Under the pieces are notes generated by a model. That model did no database searches, was not told the DNA's origin, and was given only the letters and a program-made list of their open reading frames with translations. 64,000 nucleotides of DNA from an uncultured Pelagibacteraceae bacterium (GTDB lineage: Bacteria > Pseudomonadota > Alphaproteobacteria > Pelagibacterales > Pelagibacteraceae). Below, in pieces: positions 55,849-64,000 of this stretch. Numbering within the stretch: position 1 is the first letter of the stretch; each line of letters starts with the position of its first letter. The position numbers and the translations under genes were made by a program. The DNA lies in contig CACFZE010000003.1 in the NCBI GenBank assembly GCA_902570695.1, positions 1 through 64,000 on the forward strand, in the 5' to 3' direction.

Positions 55849-56412
55849 TTATCTTGGAGATCTTTTTGATAGAATTCTTTGAAGAGTTCTTCGATGCATT
55901 TTAAGTCTTCTTGCAGTCTCAGATACATTTCTGTTACATAGCTCAAAGACTCTGTGAATATGTTCCCATTTTACTCTATCAGCGGACATTGGATTTTCTG
56001 GTGGAGCAGCTTTTTTATTTGGATCAGCTAAAAGTGCTTTTTCTACGTCATCTGCATCTGCTGGTTTAGCTAGATAATCAATTGCACCCTCTTTAATGGC
56101 TGCAACTGCAGTTGGTATATTTCCATAACCAGTAAGCATCACTATTCTACTCTCTGAGTTATTTTTCTGAATTTCTTTTACAACTTCTAGTCCGTTTCCA
56201 TCGTTTAATCTCAAATCAACAACTGCGAAAGCAGGTTTTTTTGATTTCACAGACTCTATTCCAATTTTTACACCCTCTGCTTGTGAAACAGAAAAGCCTT
56301 TTTTCTCCATTGCTCGAGCTAGTCTTTCTCTAAAAGGGTTGTCATCATCTACTATAAGTAGAGATTTATCCTCAAATTCTGTTATTTTTTTTAATACTTC
56401 TGCTTCTGGCAT
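55849..56412 (-). CDS. regA: RegA/ActR/PrrA-type redox response regulator
   Basis: A 187-residue two-domain regulator. The receiver domain starts KSLLIVDDDNPFRERL, with phosphoacceptor Asp at 66 in AVVDLRLNDGNG and KPADADDVEKALL. A proline-rich linker precedes a Fis-type helix-turn-helix, ETARRLKMHRRTLQRIL, the invariant RegA recognition helix. In relatives it controls respiration, carbon and nitrogen genes in response to redox. No cognate RegB kinase is next to it here. It is divergent from the polyamine operon, sharing a 145-base upstream region. Confidence 0.93.
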   Translation of the reverse strand: MPEAEVLKKITEFEDKSLLIVDDDNPFRERLARAMEKKGFSVSQAEGVKIGIESVKSKKPAFAVVDLRLNDGNGLEVVKEIQKNNSESRIVMLTGYGNIPTAVAAIKEGAIDYLAKPADADDVEKALLADPNKKAAPPENPMSADRVKWEHIHRVFELCNRNVSETARRLKMHRRTLQRILSKRSPR

Positions 56413-56475
56413 GGACCTTATATGGAAACATTCTAAATTATTTCAAGGGTACATTTTTACTTTACATTGGCTCAT

Positions 56476-56535
56476 TTTCTGCATAAATGCTCGTTTTATA
56501 TAAACTTGCATAGCAGTTATGCCGGTTTTTTTTGT
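56476..56535 (+). promoter_or_regulatory. Candidate attenuator in polyamine operon leader
   Basis: GCATA/TATGC (56508-56522, loop GCAGT) followed by CGG and T8 is terminator-like, yet lies 23 bases upstream of the decarboxylase start. An upstream segment GCATAAATGC (56481-56490) can pair GCATAA with TTATGC (56517-56522), disrupting the terminator. The two hairpins are mutually exclusive, the design of an attenuator or riboswitch. The inducing signal is unknown; polyamine control is only suggested by context. Confidence 0.45.
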
Positions 56536-56557
56536 TAAATTTTTTTTGGAGCTTTAA

Positions 56558-57736
56558 ATGCAAAAATTTAAATCAGTTGATAAATTGGTAAATCAACTGA
56601 AACCAACAGAACCTGTTTATTGTATTAGAAGAGATTCTATAAACATAGCTTCTAAATTTTTTCAGAATAAATTTCCTGGTAAAATCCTATATGCAGTTAA
56701 AACTAACCCGCATCCATTAGTATTAAAAACTATCGTGGAAAGTGGAATTAATGATTTTGATATCGCTTCAATTAAAGAAGTTGAAGCAATTAGAAGTGTT
56801 AGCCCAGATGCAAAATGCTCCTACATGCATACTGTAAAAAGCAAGGAAAGTATAAACGAAGCATATTTCAAATATAATATTAAGACTTTTTCAATAGATA
56901 CAAAAGATGAATTAATAAAAATTCTTAATAGTACTAATCAAGCTAAGGATTTAGAGTTATTTGTGAGAGTTGCAGTTTCTAATGAACACGCAGAAATAGA
57001 TTTATCTAAAAAATTTGGCGCACAAACTTCTGAAGCAATAGGGCTTTATAGATTAACAAAACAGTATGCAAAAAAAATAGGATTAAGTTTTCATGTGGGT
57101 TCGCAATGTATGCATCCAATATCCTATTCAAAAGGGATTAATGAAATTAAATATATAATAAAAAAAACTAAAATAGTTCCAGATGTTATAAATATAGGTG
57201 GAGGATTTCCAACAATCTATCCTGACTTAGTTCCTCAATCATTAGACTCTTATTTTGAGGAAATAAAAAATTCATTAAATAAATTAAAATTAGAAAAAAA
57301 ACCAGAAATTATATGTGAGCCAGGTCGAGCAATTGTTGCAGAAAGTGGTTCGACAATTGTGAGAGTAAACTTAAGAAAAAAACAAAAGCTATATATCAAT
57401 GATGGAACATACGGAACTTTATTTGATGCAGGTGTGCCTAATATAGTTTATCCATCAAGGATAATTACAAGTGGAAGAATTATATCAAAAAAATTGACTT
57501 CATTTGATTTTTATGGACCAACATGTGATAGCATGGATTATATGAAGGGACCTTTTATTCTACCTAATAATATTAAAGAAGGTGATTACATTGAATTAGG
57601 TCAATTAGGAGCATACGGATTGACATTTAGAACTCAATTTAATGGATATTATTCTGATAGTATTTACGAAGTATGTGATGATCCAATAATGACGATGTAT
57701 GACAAAGAAACAAATAAAGAGTTTCTTGTTGCATAA
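56558..57736 (+). CDS. Type III PLP decarboxylase (ornithine/lysine class)
   Basis: A 392-residue eukaryotic-type ODC-fold enzyme. PLP Lys in LYAVKTNP (48), GGGFPTIYP phosphate loop, EPGRAIVAESG and the substrate motif GPTCDSMDY (Cys near 328). The length is of the ornithine/diaminopimelate-type decarboxylase; biosynthetic arginine decarboxylases are much longer. It likely produces putrescine (or cadaverine). GGAG at 56548 precedes the ATG. First of a four-gene operon; the stop overlaps the next start (TAATG). Confidence 0.9.
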   Translation: MQKFKSVDKLVNQLKPTEPVYCIRRDSINIASKFFQNKFPGKILYAVKTNPHPLVLKTIVESGINDFDIASIKEVEAIRSVSPDAKCSYMHTVKSKESINEAYFKYNIKTFSIDTKDELIKILNSTNQAKDLELFVRVAVSNEHAEIDLSKKFGAQTSEAIGLYRLTKQYAKKIGLSFHVGSQCMHPISYSKGINEIKYIIKKTKIVPDVINIGGGFPTIYPDLVPQSLDSYFEEIKNSLNKLKLEKKPEIICEPGRAIVAESGSTIVRVNLRKKQKLYINDGTYGTLFDAGVPNIVYPSRIITSGRIISKKLTSFDFYGPTCDSMDYMKGPFILPNNIKEGDYIELGQLGAYGLTFRTQFNGYYSDSIYEVCDDPIMTMYDKETNKEFLVA

Positions 57737-58776
57737 TGTCAGACACAAAAAATCTTAATCATAACAGAAAAAAAGACTTTTTAAGTAAAGAAGTTGAGCA
57801 TATTGATATTACATCTTTTGACTCTAGAAAAATTATATCTTCTATGGAAAAAATGTCTTTTGTTTCAAGAGAAACTGCTAATGCATCCAAGATATATAAT
57901 GAAATGCTTAAAGATAAAGATTGTACAATATTCTTAACTCTTGCAGGGTCTACTTCTGCCGCTGGATGTATGCATATTTATAGAGATATGGTTAAATACA
58001 ACATGGTAGATGCAATTGTAGCAACTGGAGCATCTATAATAGATATGGATTTTTTTGAAGCGCTTGGATTTAAACATTACCAAGGATCACAATATCAAAA
58101 TGATAATGAACTTAGAGATAATTATATAGATAGGATTTATGATACTTACATCGATGAAGAGGAGCTCCAGGTTTGTGATAAAACAATAGGAGAAATAGCA
58201 GACAAACTTGAGCCGAAGTCTTACACATCGAGGGAATTTATTAAAGAGATTGGCAAATATCTAAAAACTAATTCTAAAAAGAAAGGTTCTTTAATTGAAA
58301 CAGCTTTTGATAACGATGTACCTATATTCTGTCCTGCATTTACAGACTCAAGTGCAGGTTTTGGATTAGTCATGCATCAAGAGAGAAATCCAAAAAATCA
58401 TATTACAATAGACTCAATTAGAGAATTTAGAGAATTAACAGAGATTAAAATTAAATCTAAAGGGTCGGGATTATTCATGATTGGTGGTGGAGTTCCTAAA
58501 AACTTTATACAAGACACGGTAATTTGTGCTGAACTTTTGGGAAAAAATGTAGATATGCACAAATATGCAATACAAATTACTGTTGCTGACTCAAGAGATG
58601 GAGCTTGCAGTAGTTCGACATTAAAAGAAGCAAGTTCATGGGGTAAGGTTGATGCTACCAAAGAACAAATGGTATTTGCTGAAGCTACCAGTGTTTTACC
58701 ATTAATAGCAAGTGACGCCTATCATACTGGAGAATGGAAAAATAGAGACAGAAAAAACTTTTCCAAAATATTTTGA
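57736..58776 (+). CDS. Deoxyhypusine-synthase-like polyamine enzyme
   Basis: A 346-residue NAD-dependent enzyme of the deoxyhypusine synthase family. NAD-site blocks are LTLAGSTSAAGCMHIYRDM and DSSAGFGLVMHQ; GGGVPKNFIQDT follows, and the active-site Lys is in EASSWGKVD (about 303). Bacteria lack eIF5A, and some bacterial members make homospermidine from free polyamines, so a polyamine aminobutyl-transfer role is likely here. It is directly coupled to the decarboxylase gene by a one-base overlap and followed by aguB after 3 bases. Confidence 0.85.
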   Translation: MSDTKNLNHNRKKDFLSKEVEHIDITSFDSRKIISSMEKMSFVSRETANASKIYNEMLKDKDCTIFLTLAGSTSAAGCMHIYRDMVKYNMVDAIVATGASIIDMDFFEALGFKHYQGSQYQNDNELRDNYIDRIYDTYIDEEELQVCDKTIGEIADKLEPKSYTSREFIKEIGKYLKTNSKKKGSLIETAFDNDVPIFCPAFTDSSAGFGLVMHQERNPKNHITIDSIREFRELTEIKIKSKGSGLFMIGGGVPKNFIQDTVICAELLGKNVDMHKYAIQITVADSRDGACSSSTLKEASSWGKVDATKEQMVFAEATSVLPLIASDAYHTGEWKNRDRKNFSKIF

Positions 58777-58779
58777 TAG

Positions 58780-59661
58780 ATGATCAAAAAAGTAAAAATT
58801 GGAATTATTCAAAGTAAAATTTCAGATAATATTCAAAAAAATATAAATTCAGCTATTAAAAATATAAAAAAAGCAGCATCAAAAAAAGCTAAAATAATTT
58901 GTGTACCAGAACTATTTTTATCAAATTATTTTTGTCAAACAGAAAGTCATTCCAACTTTAAGCTAGCAGAAAAAATACCTGGCAGAACTACAAAAATATT
59001 TTGTGAATTAGCCAAAGATTTACAAATAGTATTAATGATTTCATTATTTGAAAAAAAAACACATGGCTTCTATCATAATACTAGTATCGTTATTAGCGAG
59101 AAAGGTAAAATTTTATCGAAATATAGAAAAATGCATATACCAGATGATCCTGGTTATTATGAAAAATTTTATTTTACTCCTGGAGATTTAGGTTTTAAAT
59201 CTGTTAAAACAAAATTTGGTAAAATTGGACCTTTAATTTGTTGGGATCAATGGTTTCCGGAAGCTGCAAGATTGACTGCACTTAAAGGTGCACAAATAAT
59301 TTTTTACCCTACTGCTATTGGATGGCATCCTAAAGAGAAAAAAAAATTTGGAAAATCTCAACTAGACTCTTGGATGACAATGCAAAAATCTCACGCAATC
59401 GCAAATGGTACTTATGTGGTTGCTATAAATAGAGTTGGAACAGAAAAAAAAGGTAAGAAGAAAATAGAATTCTGGGGAAACTCAATGATCATAGATCCTA
59501 GTGGGCAAATAATTGGAAAACTTGGGAATAAAAAAGAAGAAATTTTAATTCGTGAAATAAACTATAAAAAAATTGATTCAGCCAGAGAGCATTGGCCTTT
59601 TTTAAGAGATAGAAGAATCGATTTTTATAAAGGCATACTAAAAAATCCTGCAGATGAATGA
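58780..59661 (+). CDS. aguB: N-carbamoylputrescine amidohydrolase
   Basis: A 293-residue nitrilase-superfamily enzyme. The Glu-Lys-Cys triad is visible: VPELFL (Glu 44), KYRKMHIPDDP (Lys near 124) and GPLICWDQWFPEAARL (Cys near 158). The WDQWFPEAARL segment is the N-carbamoylputrescine amidase type. It converts N-carbamoylputrescine to putrescine. The gene overlaps aguA by 8 bases (ATGAATGA), so the two are translationally coupled. Confidence 0.92.
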   Translation: MIKKVKIGIIQSKISDNIQKNINSAIKNIKKAASKKAKIICVPELFLSNYFCQTESHSNFKLAEKIPGRTTKIFCELAKDLQIVLMISLFEKKTHGFYHNTSIVISEKGKILSKYRKMHIPDDPGYYEKFYFTPGDLGFKSVKTKFGKIGPLICWDQWFPEAARLTALKGAQIIFYPTAIGWHPKEKKKFGKSQLDSWMTMQKSHAIANGTYVVAINRVGTEKKGKKKIEFWGNSMIIDPSGQIIGKLGNKKEEILIREINYKKIDSAREHWPFLRDRRIDFYKGILKNPADE

Positions 59662-60706
59662 AAACTTTAATGGATTTAGAATGCCGGCTGAATGGGAGCC
59701 TCAAAATTCAGTTTGGATTGCTTGGCCTTATAATAAAAATGATTGGCCTGGATTATATCAATTTATTCCTGAAGTAATTTTAAAGATTATAAAAAAAATT
59801 TCAAAAAATCAAAAAATTAACTTAATCGTTAGAAAAAATATAAAAAATATTAAAAAATTAATAAAACTTAATAAAATCAAAAATATCAACTTCCACTATA
59901 TTAAAACTGATAGAATATGGTTAAGAGATTCTGGACCCATATTTATAACAAACAAGGTCGAAAAGAAAAAAATAATATTAAATTTTGATTTTAACGGATG
60001 GTCAAAATATAAAAATTATAAAAATGACAATAAAATCAATAATAGTATTAGTAAAATTGCTAATTTTAAAAAGATTGATCCAATAATCAAAAAAAAAGGC
60101 AGAATTAGAAAAATAATCATGGAAGGAGGGGCATTTGATGTAAATGGCTCAGGTACAATTTTATTAACTGAAGAATGTTTGTTAAGCAAAATTCAAGAAA
60201 GAAATAAAAATTTAAAAAAAAAAGACTATGAAAAAATATTTAATAAATACTTAAATATAAAAAACTTTATATGGCTTAAAAAAGGAATTGCTGGTGATGA
60301 CACGCATGGACATGTTGATGACATATCAAGATTTGTTTCAAGAAATACGATTATGACTGCGGTTGAAAATAATAAAAAAGATATAAATTACAAAAACTTA
60401 AATAAGAATTTAAATATATTGAAAGAAAGTAAATGTGAGAAAGGAAAGAAATTCAAAATTATAAAAGTTCCTATGCCTTCACCAATTTATATTGAGAATA
60501 CAAGAGTTCCTGCAAGTTATATGAATTTTTATATTTGTAATAAAAAAATAATTCTTCCAATATTCAAAGTAAAAGAAGACAATATTGCAATTAAAATTTT
60601 CAAAAATTACTTTAGAAATAGAAAAATCGAAACAGTTGACTGTAGCAAATTGATATGGGGATTTGGTGCAATACATTGCATGACCCAACAAGAACCTAAA
60701 ATTTAG
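59654..60706 (+). CDS. aguA: Agmatine deiminase
   Basis: A 350-residue guanidino-group hydrolase (PPAD fold) making N-carbamoylputrescine from agmatine. The opening FRMPAEWEPQNSVWIAWPYN, the RDSGPIFI block, the GGAFDVNG motif and the catalytic Cys in GFGAIHCMTQQEP at the C-terminus are diagnostic. It completes AguA-AguB: agmatine to putrescine. No arginine decarboxylase of the usual large type is in the window, so the source of agmatine is open. It ends head-to-head with the queuosine transporter stop, no gap. Confidence 0.95.
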   Translation: MNENFNGFRMPAEWEPQNSVWIAWPYNKNDWPGLYQFIPEVILKIIKKISKNQKINLIVRKNIKNIKKLIKLNKIKNINFHYIKTDRIWLRDSGPIFITNKVEKKKIILNFDFNGWSKYKNYKNDNKINNSISKIANFKKIDPIIKKKGRIRKIIMEGGAFDVNGSGTILLTEECLLSKIQERNKNLKKKDYEKIFNKYLNIKNFIWLKKGIAGDDTHGHVDDISRFVSRNTIMTAVENNKKDINYKNLNKNLNILKESKCEKGKKFKIIKVPMPSPIYIENTRVPASYMNFYICNKKIILPIFKVKEDNIAIKIFKNYFRNRKIETVDCSKLIWGFGAIHCMTQQEPKI

Positions 60707-61255
60707 TTATGCTGCTTTTAATGTGCCGAGTAATAATCTAAAAGGTATCAACATTACAAGAGCTACAAATATTTTTACCGCAAGATCTCCTAACGATAAA
60801 GTTACCCAAGGAATTCCCGTTCCATAGAATGATATCGAGAAAAATAAAAAAGTATCAACAGTTGAACCTATCAAAGAAGATGTTAAAGGTGCTATAAACC
60901 ACTTTTTTTGTCTTAATTGATCAAATATCTGAACATCTAAAAGTTGAGCAATTATAAAAGCCGTTCCTGAACCAATTGCTATTCTTATAGAAATAAGATC
61001 AGTAAAATTAGTTGAAAATATTAAAGTAAACATAATTCCAATTGTGAATCCTATATAGACAATTTTTCTAGCTACTAATTTTCCAAAGGATCTGTTGGCT
61101 AAATCTGTAATTAAAAATGCAATTGGATAACTAAAAGCACCGTAAGTTAAAATTTCCTCTAAACCGTAATATTTTATAGGAAATTGAACTAAATAATTAG
61201 ATGCTAGCACAACCAATCCCATTAAAAATGAGAGAGTAAGGAAAACTTTATTCAT
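60707..61255 (-). CDS. Queuosine precursor transporter (YhhQ/QPTR family)
   Basis: A 182-residue protein with six predicted helices. The motif TYGAFSYPIAFLITDLANRSFGKLVARK (about 37-64) is characteristic of the VUT/YhhQ family, which imports queuosine precursors (preQ0/preQ1) for tRNA modification. It overlaps rpmB by one base and would be cotranscribed with it. Substrate by family; not tested. Confidence 0.88.
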   Translation of the reverse strand: MNKVFLTLSFLMGLVVLASNYLVQFPIKYYGLEEILTYGAFSYPIAFLITDLANRSFGKLVARKIVYIGFTIGIMFTLIFSTNFTDLISIRIAIGSGTAFIIAQLLDVQIFDQLRQKKWFIAPLTSSLIGSTVDTFLFFSISFYGTGIPWVTLSLGDLAVKIFVALVMLIPFRLLLGTLKAA

Positions 61256-61536
61256 TATGCTGTTTTTGCGATTATTGATTTTTTAAGCTTTTTTAATCTT
61301 AACGATAAATCTCTAGATTTTGCAGATTTTAAGAAATTATCAAAGCTACCTTTTTTATCTACAGATCTAACACCTGCATTTGAAACTGTTAATCTCATAG
61401 ATTTTTTTAAAAGTTCACTTTTAAATTTTACTTTCTTTAAATTTGGAAGAAATCTTCTCTTAGTTTTATTGTTAGCGTGACTAACATTATGACCTTTTAG
61501 AGGGATTTTACCAGTAAGTTCGCATTTTTTAGACAT
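61255..61536 (-). CDS. rpmB: 50S ribosomal protein L28
   Basis: 93 residues, highly basic. It starts [28 protein letters not shown], the L28 signature. Length is typical of alphaproteobacteria, longer than the 78-residue E. coli form. It has the queuosine transporter gene downstream by one-base overlap. Confidence 0.97.
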   Translation of the reverse strand: MSKKCELTGKIPLKGHNVSHANNKTKRRFLPNLKKVKFKSELLKKSMRLTVSNAGVRSVDKKGSFDNFLKSAKSRDLSLRLKKLKKSIIAKTA

Positions 61537-61579
61537 AAATTTTCAAGATGTATATGGTCTTAAAGAATACCAGTCAAGA

Positions 61580-62626
61580 TTAATTTTTTGTTCCAATAGC
61601 TTCAGAAATATTTTTAAAACCTTCTCTTTTTACAATTTCGTCGAGATCTTTATTAATCTTTGAAGCAATAGTTGGTCCTTTATAAACCATACCTGTATAC
61701 AATTGCACAAGAGTTGCACCGCTTACAATTTTGTTAAAAACGCCATCGGCAGAATCAACGCCTCCAACTCCAATTATTAAGATTTTTTTTCCAACTAATT
61801 TAAAAAATTTATTAATCAATTCATTAGAGATATTTTCAAGTGGTTTTCCAGACAAACCACCTTTCTCTAATTTATTTATATTAGATATATTTTCTCTATT
61901 TCTATCTGTCGTATTTGAAACTATTACTATTTTAACATTATATTTTAAAAAAAGTTCTGAGATTTCATCAATACTTTTTTCATCAATATCAGGAGATACT
62001 TTGACTGCTATTGGCACATTTGAATTTAAATTTTTCTTTTCTTCATTTATACATTTTAAAAGATTATCTAACTCTTCATTTTTGTGAAAGTTTCTTAAAT
62101 TTTCTGTGTTAGGAGAAGAGATATTAATTGTAATATAGTCTGCTAAATTATGAAATTTTCTGAAACAAATTAAATAATCTTCAACTCTGTTTTCAGTATC
62201 TTTATTAGGTCCTATATTAATACCAAGTAATCCATTAGGTGAAGTATTTTCAATATTTTTTTTACTTTCTTCTGATCCAATATTGTTAAATCCAAGTCTA
62301 TTAATTAAAGCCTCATCTTCCTCCAATCTGAACACTCTCGGCTTCGGATTTCCTATTTGTGGTTTAGGTGTAATTGTACCTACCTCAACAAAACCAAATC
62401 CTAGTTTGTATAGAGGATTGTAAACTTCTGCATTTTTATCAAATCCAGCAGCAACACCTAGAGGAGAATTTAAGGTTTTGTTTAAAAATTTAGTTTGGAT
62501 AGTAACTCTGGTTGTTTTATCTATAGCTGGTATCTGATTTAACTTTAAAGCCTTTATTGCTAGCGAGTGTGCAACTTCAGGGCTAAATTTAAATATAAAA
62601 GGTCTTATAAGATTAAACATTTTCAA
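61580..62626 (-). CDS. pyrD: Dihydroorotate dehydrogenase, class 2
   Basis: Membrane-associated quinone-linked enzyme of pyrimidine synthesis, 348 residues. An N-terminal helical arm (MFNLIRPFIFKFSPEVAHSLAIKAL) for membrane binding, FMN barrel with SPLGVAAGFDKNAE, catalytic Ser in NISSPNTENLRN, GGLSGKPLENISNEL and IIGVGGVDSADGVF. It overlaps lysK by 14 bases upstream. Confidence 0.96.
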   Translation of the reverse strand: MKMFNLIRPFIFKFSPEVAHSLAIKALKLNQIPAIDKTTRVTIQTKFLNKTLNSPLGVAAGFDKNAEVYNPLYKLGFGFVEVGTITPKPQIGNPKPRVFRLEEDEALINRLGFNNIGSEESKKNIENTSPNGLLGINIGPNKDTENRVEDYLICFRKFHNLADYITINISSPNTENLRNFHKNEELDNLLKCINEEKKNLNSNVPIAVKVSPDIDEKSIDEISELFLKYNVKIVIVSNTTDRNRENISNINKLEKGGLSGKPLENISNELINKFFKLVGKKILIIGVGGVDSADGVFNKIVSGATLVQLYTGMVYKGPTIASKINKDLDEIVKREGFKNISEAIGTKN

Positions 62627-64000
62627 CCTTTTTTCTTATCAATTCTTTGGTTTCATTTACTCCAAAAAAACTAATGAAGAAGCCCATTCTGGGTCCATTT
62701 TCGTCACCAAATACAACCTCATAGATAAGCTTAAACCATTCTCTTAAATTTTCTTTATAACCATTTTCTTTTCCTACGGTAAAAATATTTGTCTGAATAT
62801 CTTCAGGAGCCATTTTATCATTACAATTATCTAAAGACTCAATTAATGCTTTCAGTGCAACTTTCTCTTTTTCATTTGGTGTTTTATAAATTTTTTTTGT
62901 TTTTATAACATCATTGAAATATTTTATTGCATATTCAATTAAATTATCAAAAATTGGATGATCATTTTCATTAATTTCTGACTTGTATTTTTTTACAAAT
63001 TTCCAAAGTAATTGTTTGCTGTCCGCATTACTTGTTTCAACTAAATTTAAAAGCATTGAAAAAGTCATAATTGTATTTTCCTCTGGCATTGATCCATTAT
63101 GCACATGCCAAACTGGATTCATTAACTTCTGTAAATCATTTTGAGTTTTTCCTTTTTCTATAAAATCTAGATATTCATCAACAGCTTTTGGAACAACTTC
63201 TCTGTACAATTTTTTTGCTCTTTTTGGATTTTGATACATATAAAGAGATAGACTTTGAGGAGATGCATAATTCAGCCATTCATCTATAGTTACTCCATTG
63301 CCTTTTGATTTAGATATTTTTTCACCTTTTTCGTCCAAAAAAAGTTCATACGCAAAACCAGATGGGTTAGATTTACCTAATGTTTTAATAATCTTAGTTG
63401 AAAGAATTGCACTCTCAATTAAATCCTTTCCATACATTTCAAAATCAACATCTAAAGCGTACCATCTCATTGCCCAATCAACTTTCCATTGCAATTTGCA
63501 GTTCCCGTCTAAAATACTTTTTTCCAATTTTGATCCATTATTATCAAATATGATTTTAGAAGATTTAGAATCAATTTCTAAAACAGGTATTTCAAGAACT
63601 TTTCCAGTTTCTGGGCATATTGGTAAAAAGGGGGAATAGGTTTTCTGTCTTTCTTTGCCTAAAGTTGGAAGAATTATTTCCATAATTTTTTCATAATTTT
63701 CTAGAACTAATTTTAGGGTGTCATTAAAATAACCAGACTTGTAGAGTTCTGTAGAACTTTTAAATGAATATTTAAATTTAAAATTATCCAGAAATTGTTT
63801 CAACATATTATTATTATGTTCTCCAAAACTACTAAACTTTTCAAATGGATCAGGGACATCCGTTAAAGGTTTGTGAAGATTATTTTTGAGCTTTTCTTGA
63901 TTTGGAACATTTTCAGGTACTTTTCTAAGACCATCCATATCATCAGAAAATGTAATAATTTCCTTTGGAATATCTGTTAAATGATCAAGAGCGTTGACAA
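62613..64000 (-). CDS. lysK: Class I lysyl-tRNA synthetase (partial, 5' end off window)
   Basis: Class I LysRS, found in alphaproteobacteria and archaea instead of the class II LysS. About 461 residues are visible; the frame remains open to the window end, reading ...EIITFSDDMDGLRKVP, so the true start and the HIGN-type motif are outside. The KMSKS-like motif is in EKISKSKGNGV (about two-fifths into the visible part). It continues through RWYALDVDFEMYGKDLIESA and a long helical C-terminal domain. The next gene, pyrD, overlaps by 14 bases. Confidence 0.93.
   Translation of the reverse strand, partial: VNALDHLTDIPKEIITFSDDMDGLRKVPENVPNQEKLKNNLHKPLTDVPDPFEKFSSFGEHNNNMLKQFLDNFKFKYSFKSSTELYKSGYFNDTLKLVLENYEKIMEIILPTLGKERQKTYSPFLPICPETGKVLEIPVLEIDSKSSKIIFDNNGSKLEKSILDGNCKLQWKVDWAMRWYALDVDFEMYGKDLIESAILSTKIIKTLGKSNPSGFAYELFLDEKGEKISKSKGNGVTIDEWLNYASPQSLSLYMYQNPKRAKKLYREVVPKAVDEYLDFIEKGKTQNDLQKLMNPVWHVHNGSMPEENTIMTFSMLLNLVETSNADSKQLLWKFVKKYKSEINENDHPIFDNLIEYAIKYFNDVIKTKKIYKTPNEKEKVALKALIESLDNCNDKMAPEDIQTNIFTVGKENGYKENLREWFKLIYEVVFGDENGPRMGFFISFFGVNETKELIRKKVENV

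Overview
The window is a compact, strongly A+T-rich bacterial chromosome segment with 1-17 base gene overlaps and almost no spacer DNA. Gene content and order (DUF3035/BamF-lspA-ileS-ribF-HAD; chvI-chvG-ahcY-tsaE-amgK-murU; regA; DUF1476 zeta subunit; ScfR next to isocitrate lyase; class I lysyl-tRNA synthetase) point to an alphaproteobacterium. The size reduction and base composition suggest the marine SAR11 clade (Candidatus Pelagibacter or a close relative). This is inferred from content; there is no rRNA gene in the window to confirm it.

Layout. 1-5.3 kb: lipoprotein processing and translation cluster on the minus strand. 5.3-7.4 kb: groES-groEL behind a heat-shock-type promoter. 7.4-8.7 kb: the least streamlined stretch, with a secreted protein of unknown function flanked by a direct repeat and a 393-base gene-free region holding a possible small RNA. 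8.7-19.3 kb: typA, a very large Lys/Glu-repeat exported protein, small membrane proteins and the tldD-pmbA protease pair. 19.3-23.5 kb: a J-domain protein, isocitrate lyase, and the divergent ScfR/RamB-type regulator with clear operator-like repeats. 23.5-30.4 kb: a basic coiled-coil protein, Cfa-type methyltransferase, DapA-like lyase, GT9 glycosyltransferase, J-domain membrane protein and oligopeptidase B. 30.4-31 kb: hsp20 with a heat-shock promoter and a ROSE-like RNA thermometer candidate. 31.4-37.3 kb: a BMP-type (nucleoside-class) ABC importer beside a purine-type phosphoribosyltransferase and two DUF1330 proteins. 37.3-46 kb: base-excision repair, DMT exporter, MsrA, sulfurtransferase, an RND pump with an unusually short adaptor, cell-wall and nuclease genes. 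46-55.2 kb: gpmA, cell-wall sugar recycling (amgK, murU), tsaE, ahcY, ChvGI two-component system, polA. 55.3-60.7 kb: bioY, regA and a four-gene polyamine operon behind a leader that can form alternative hairpins. 60.7-64 kb: queuosine precursor transporter, rpmB, pyrD and a lysK gene cut by the window edge.

How it works together. Most of the window is housekeeping. The coherent local modules are: heat response (groESL and hsp20 share promoter layout and a similar 16-base pre-start element); carbon-switch control (ScfR regulator, operators, aceA); nucleoside/purine salvage (BMP importer plus phosphoribosyltransferase); and polyamine synthesis (decarboxylase, deoxyhypusine-synthase-like enzyme, AguB, AguA). 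No CRISPR array, insertion sequence, prophage, rRNA or tRNA gene was seen. The observations judged most worth following are the hsp20/groES leader elements, the polyamine leader, the hairpin-less RND adaptor, and the groEL-typA intergenic island.
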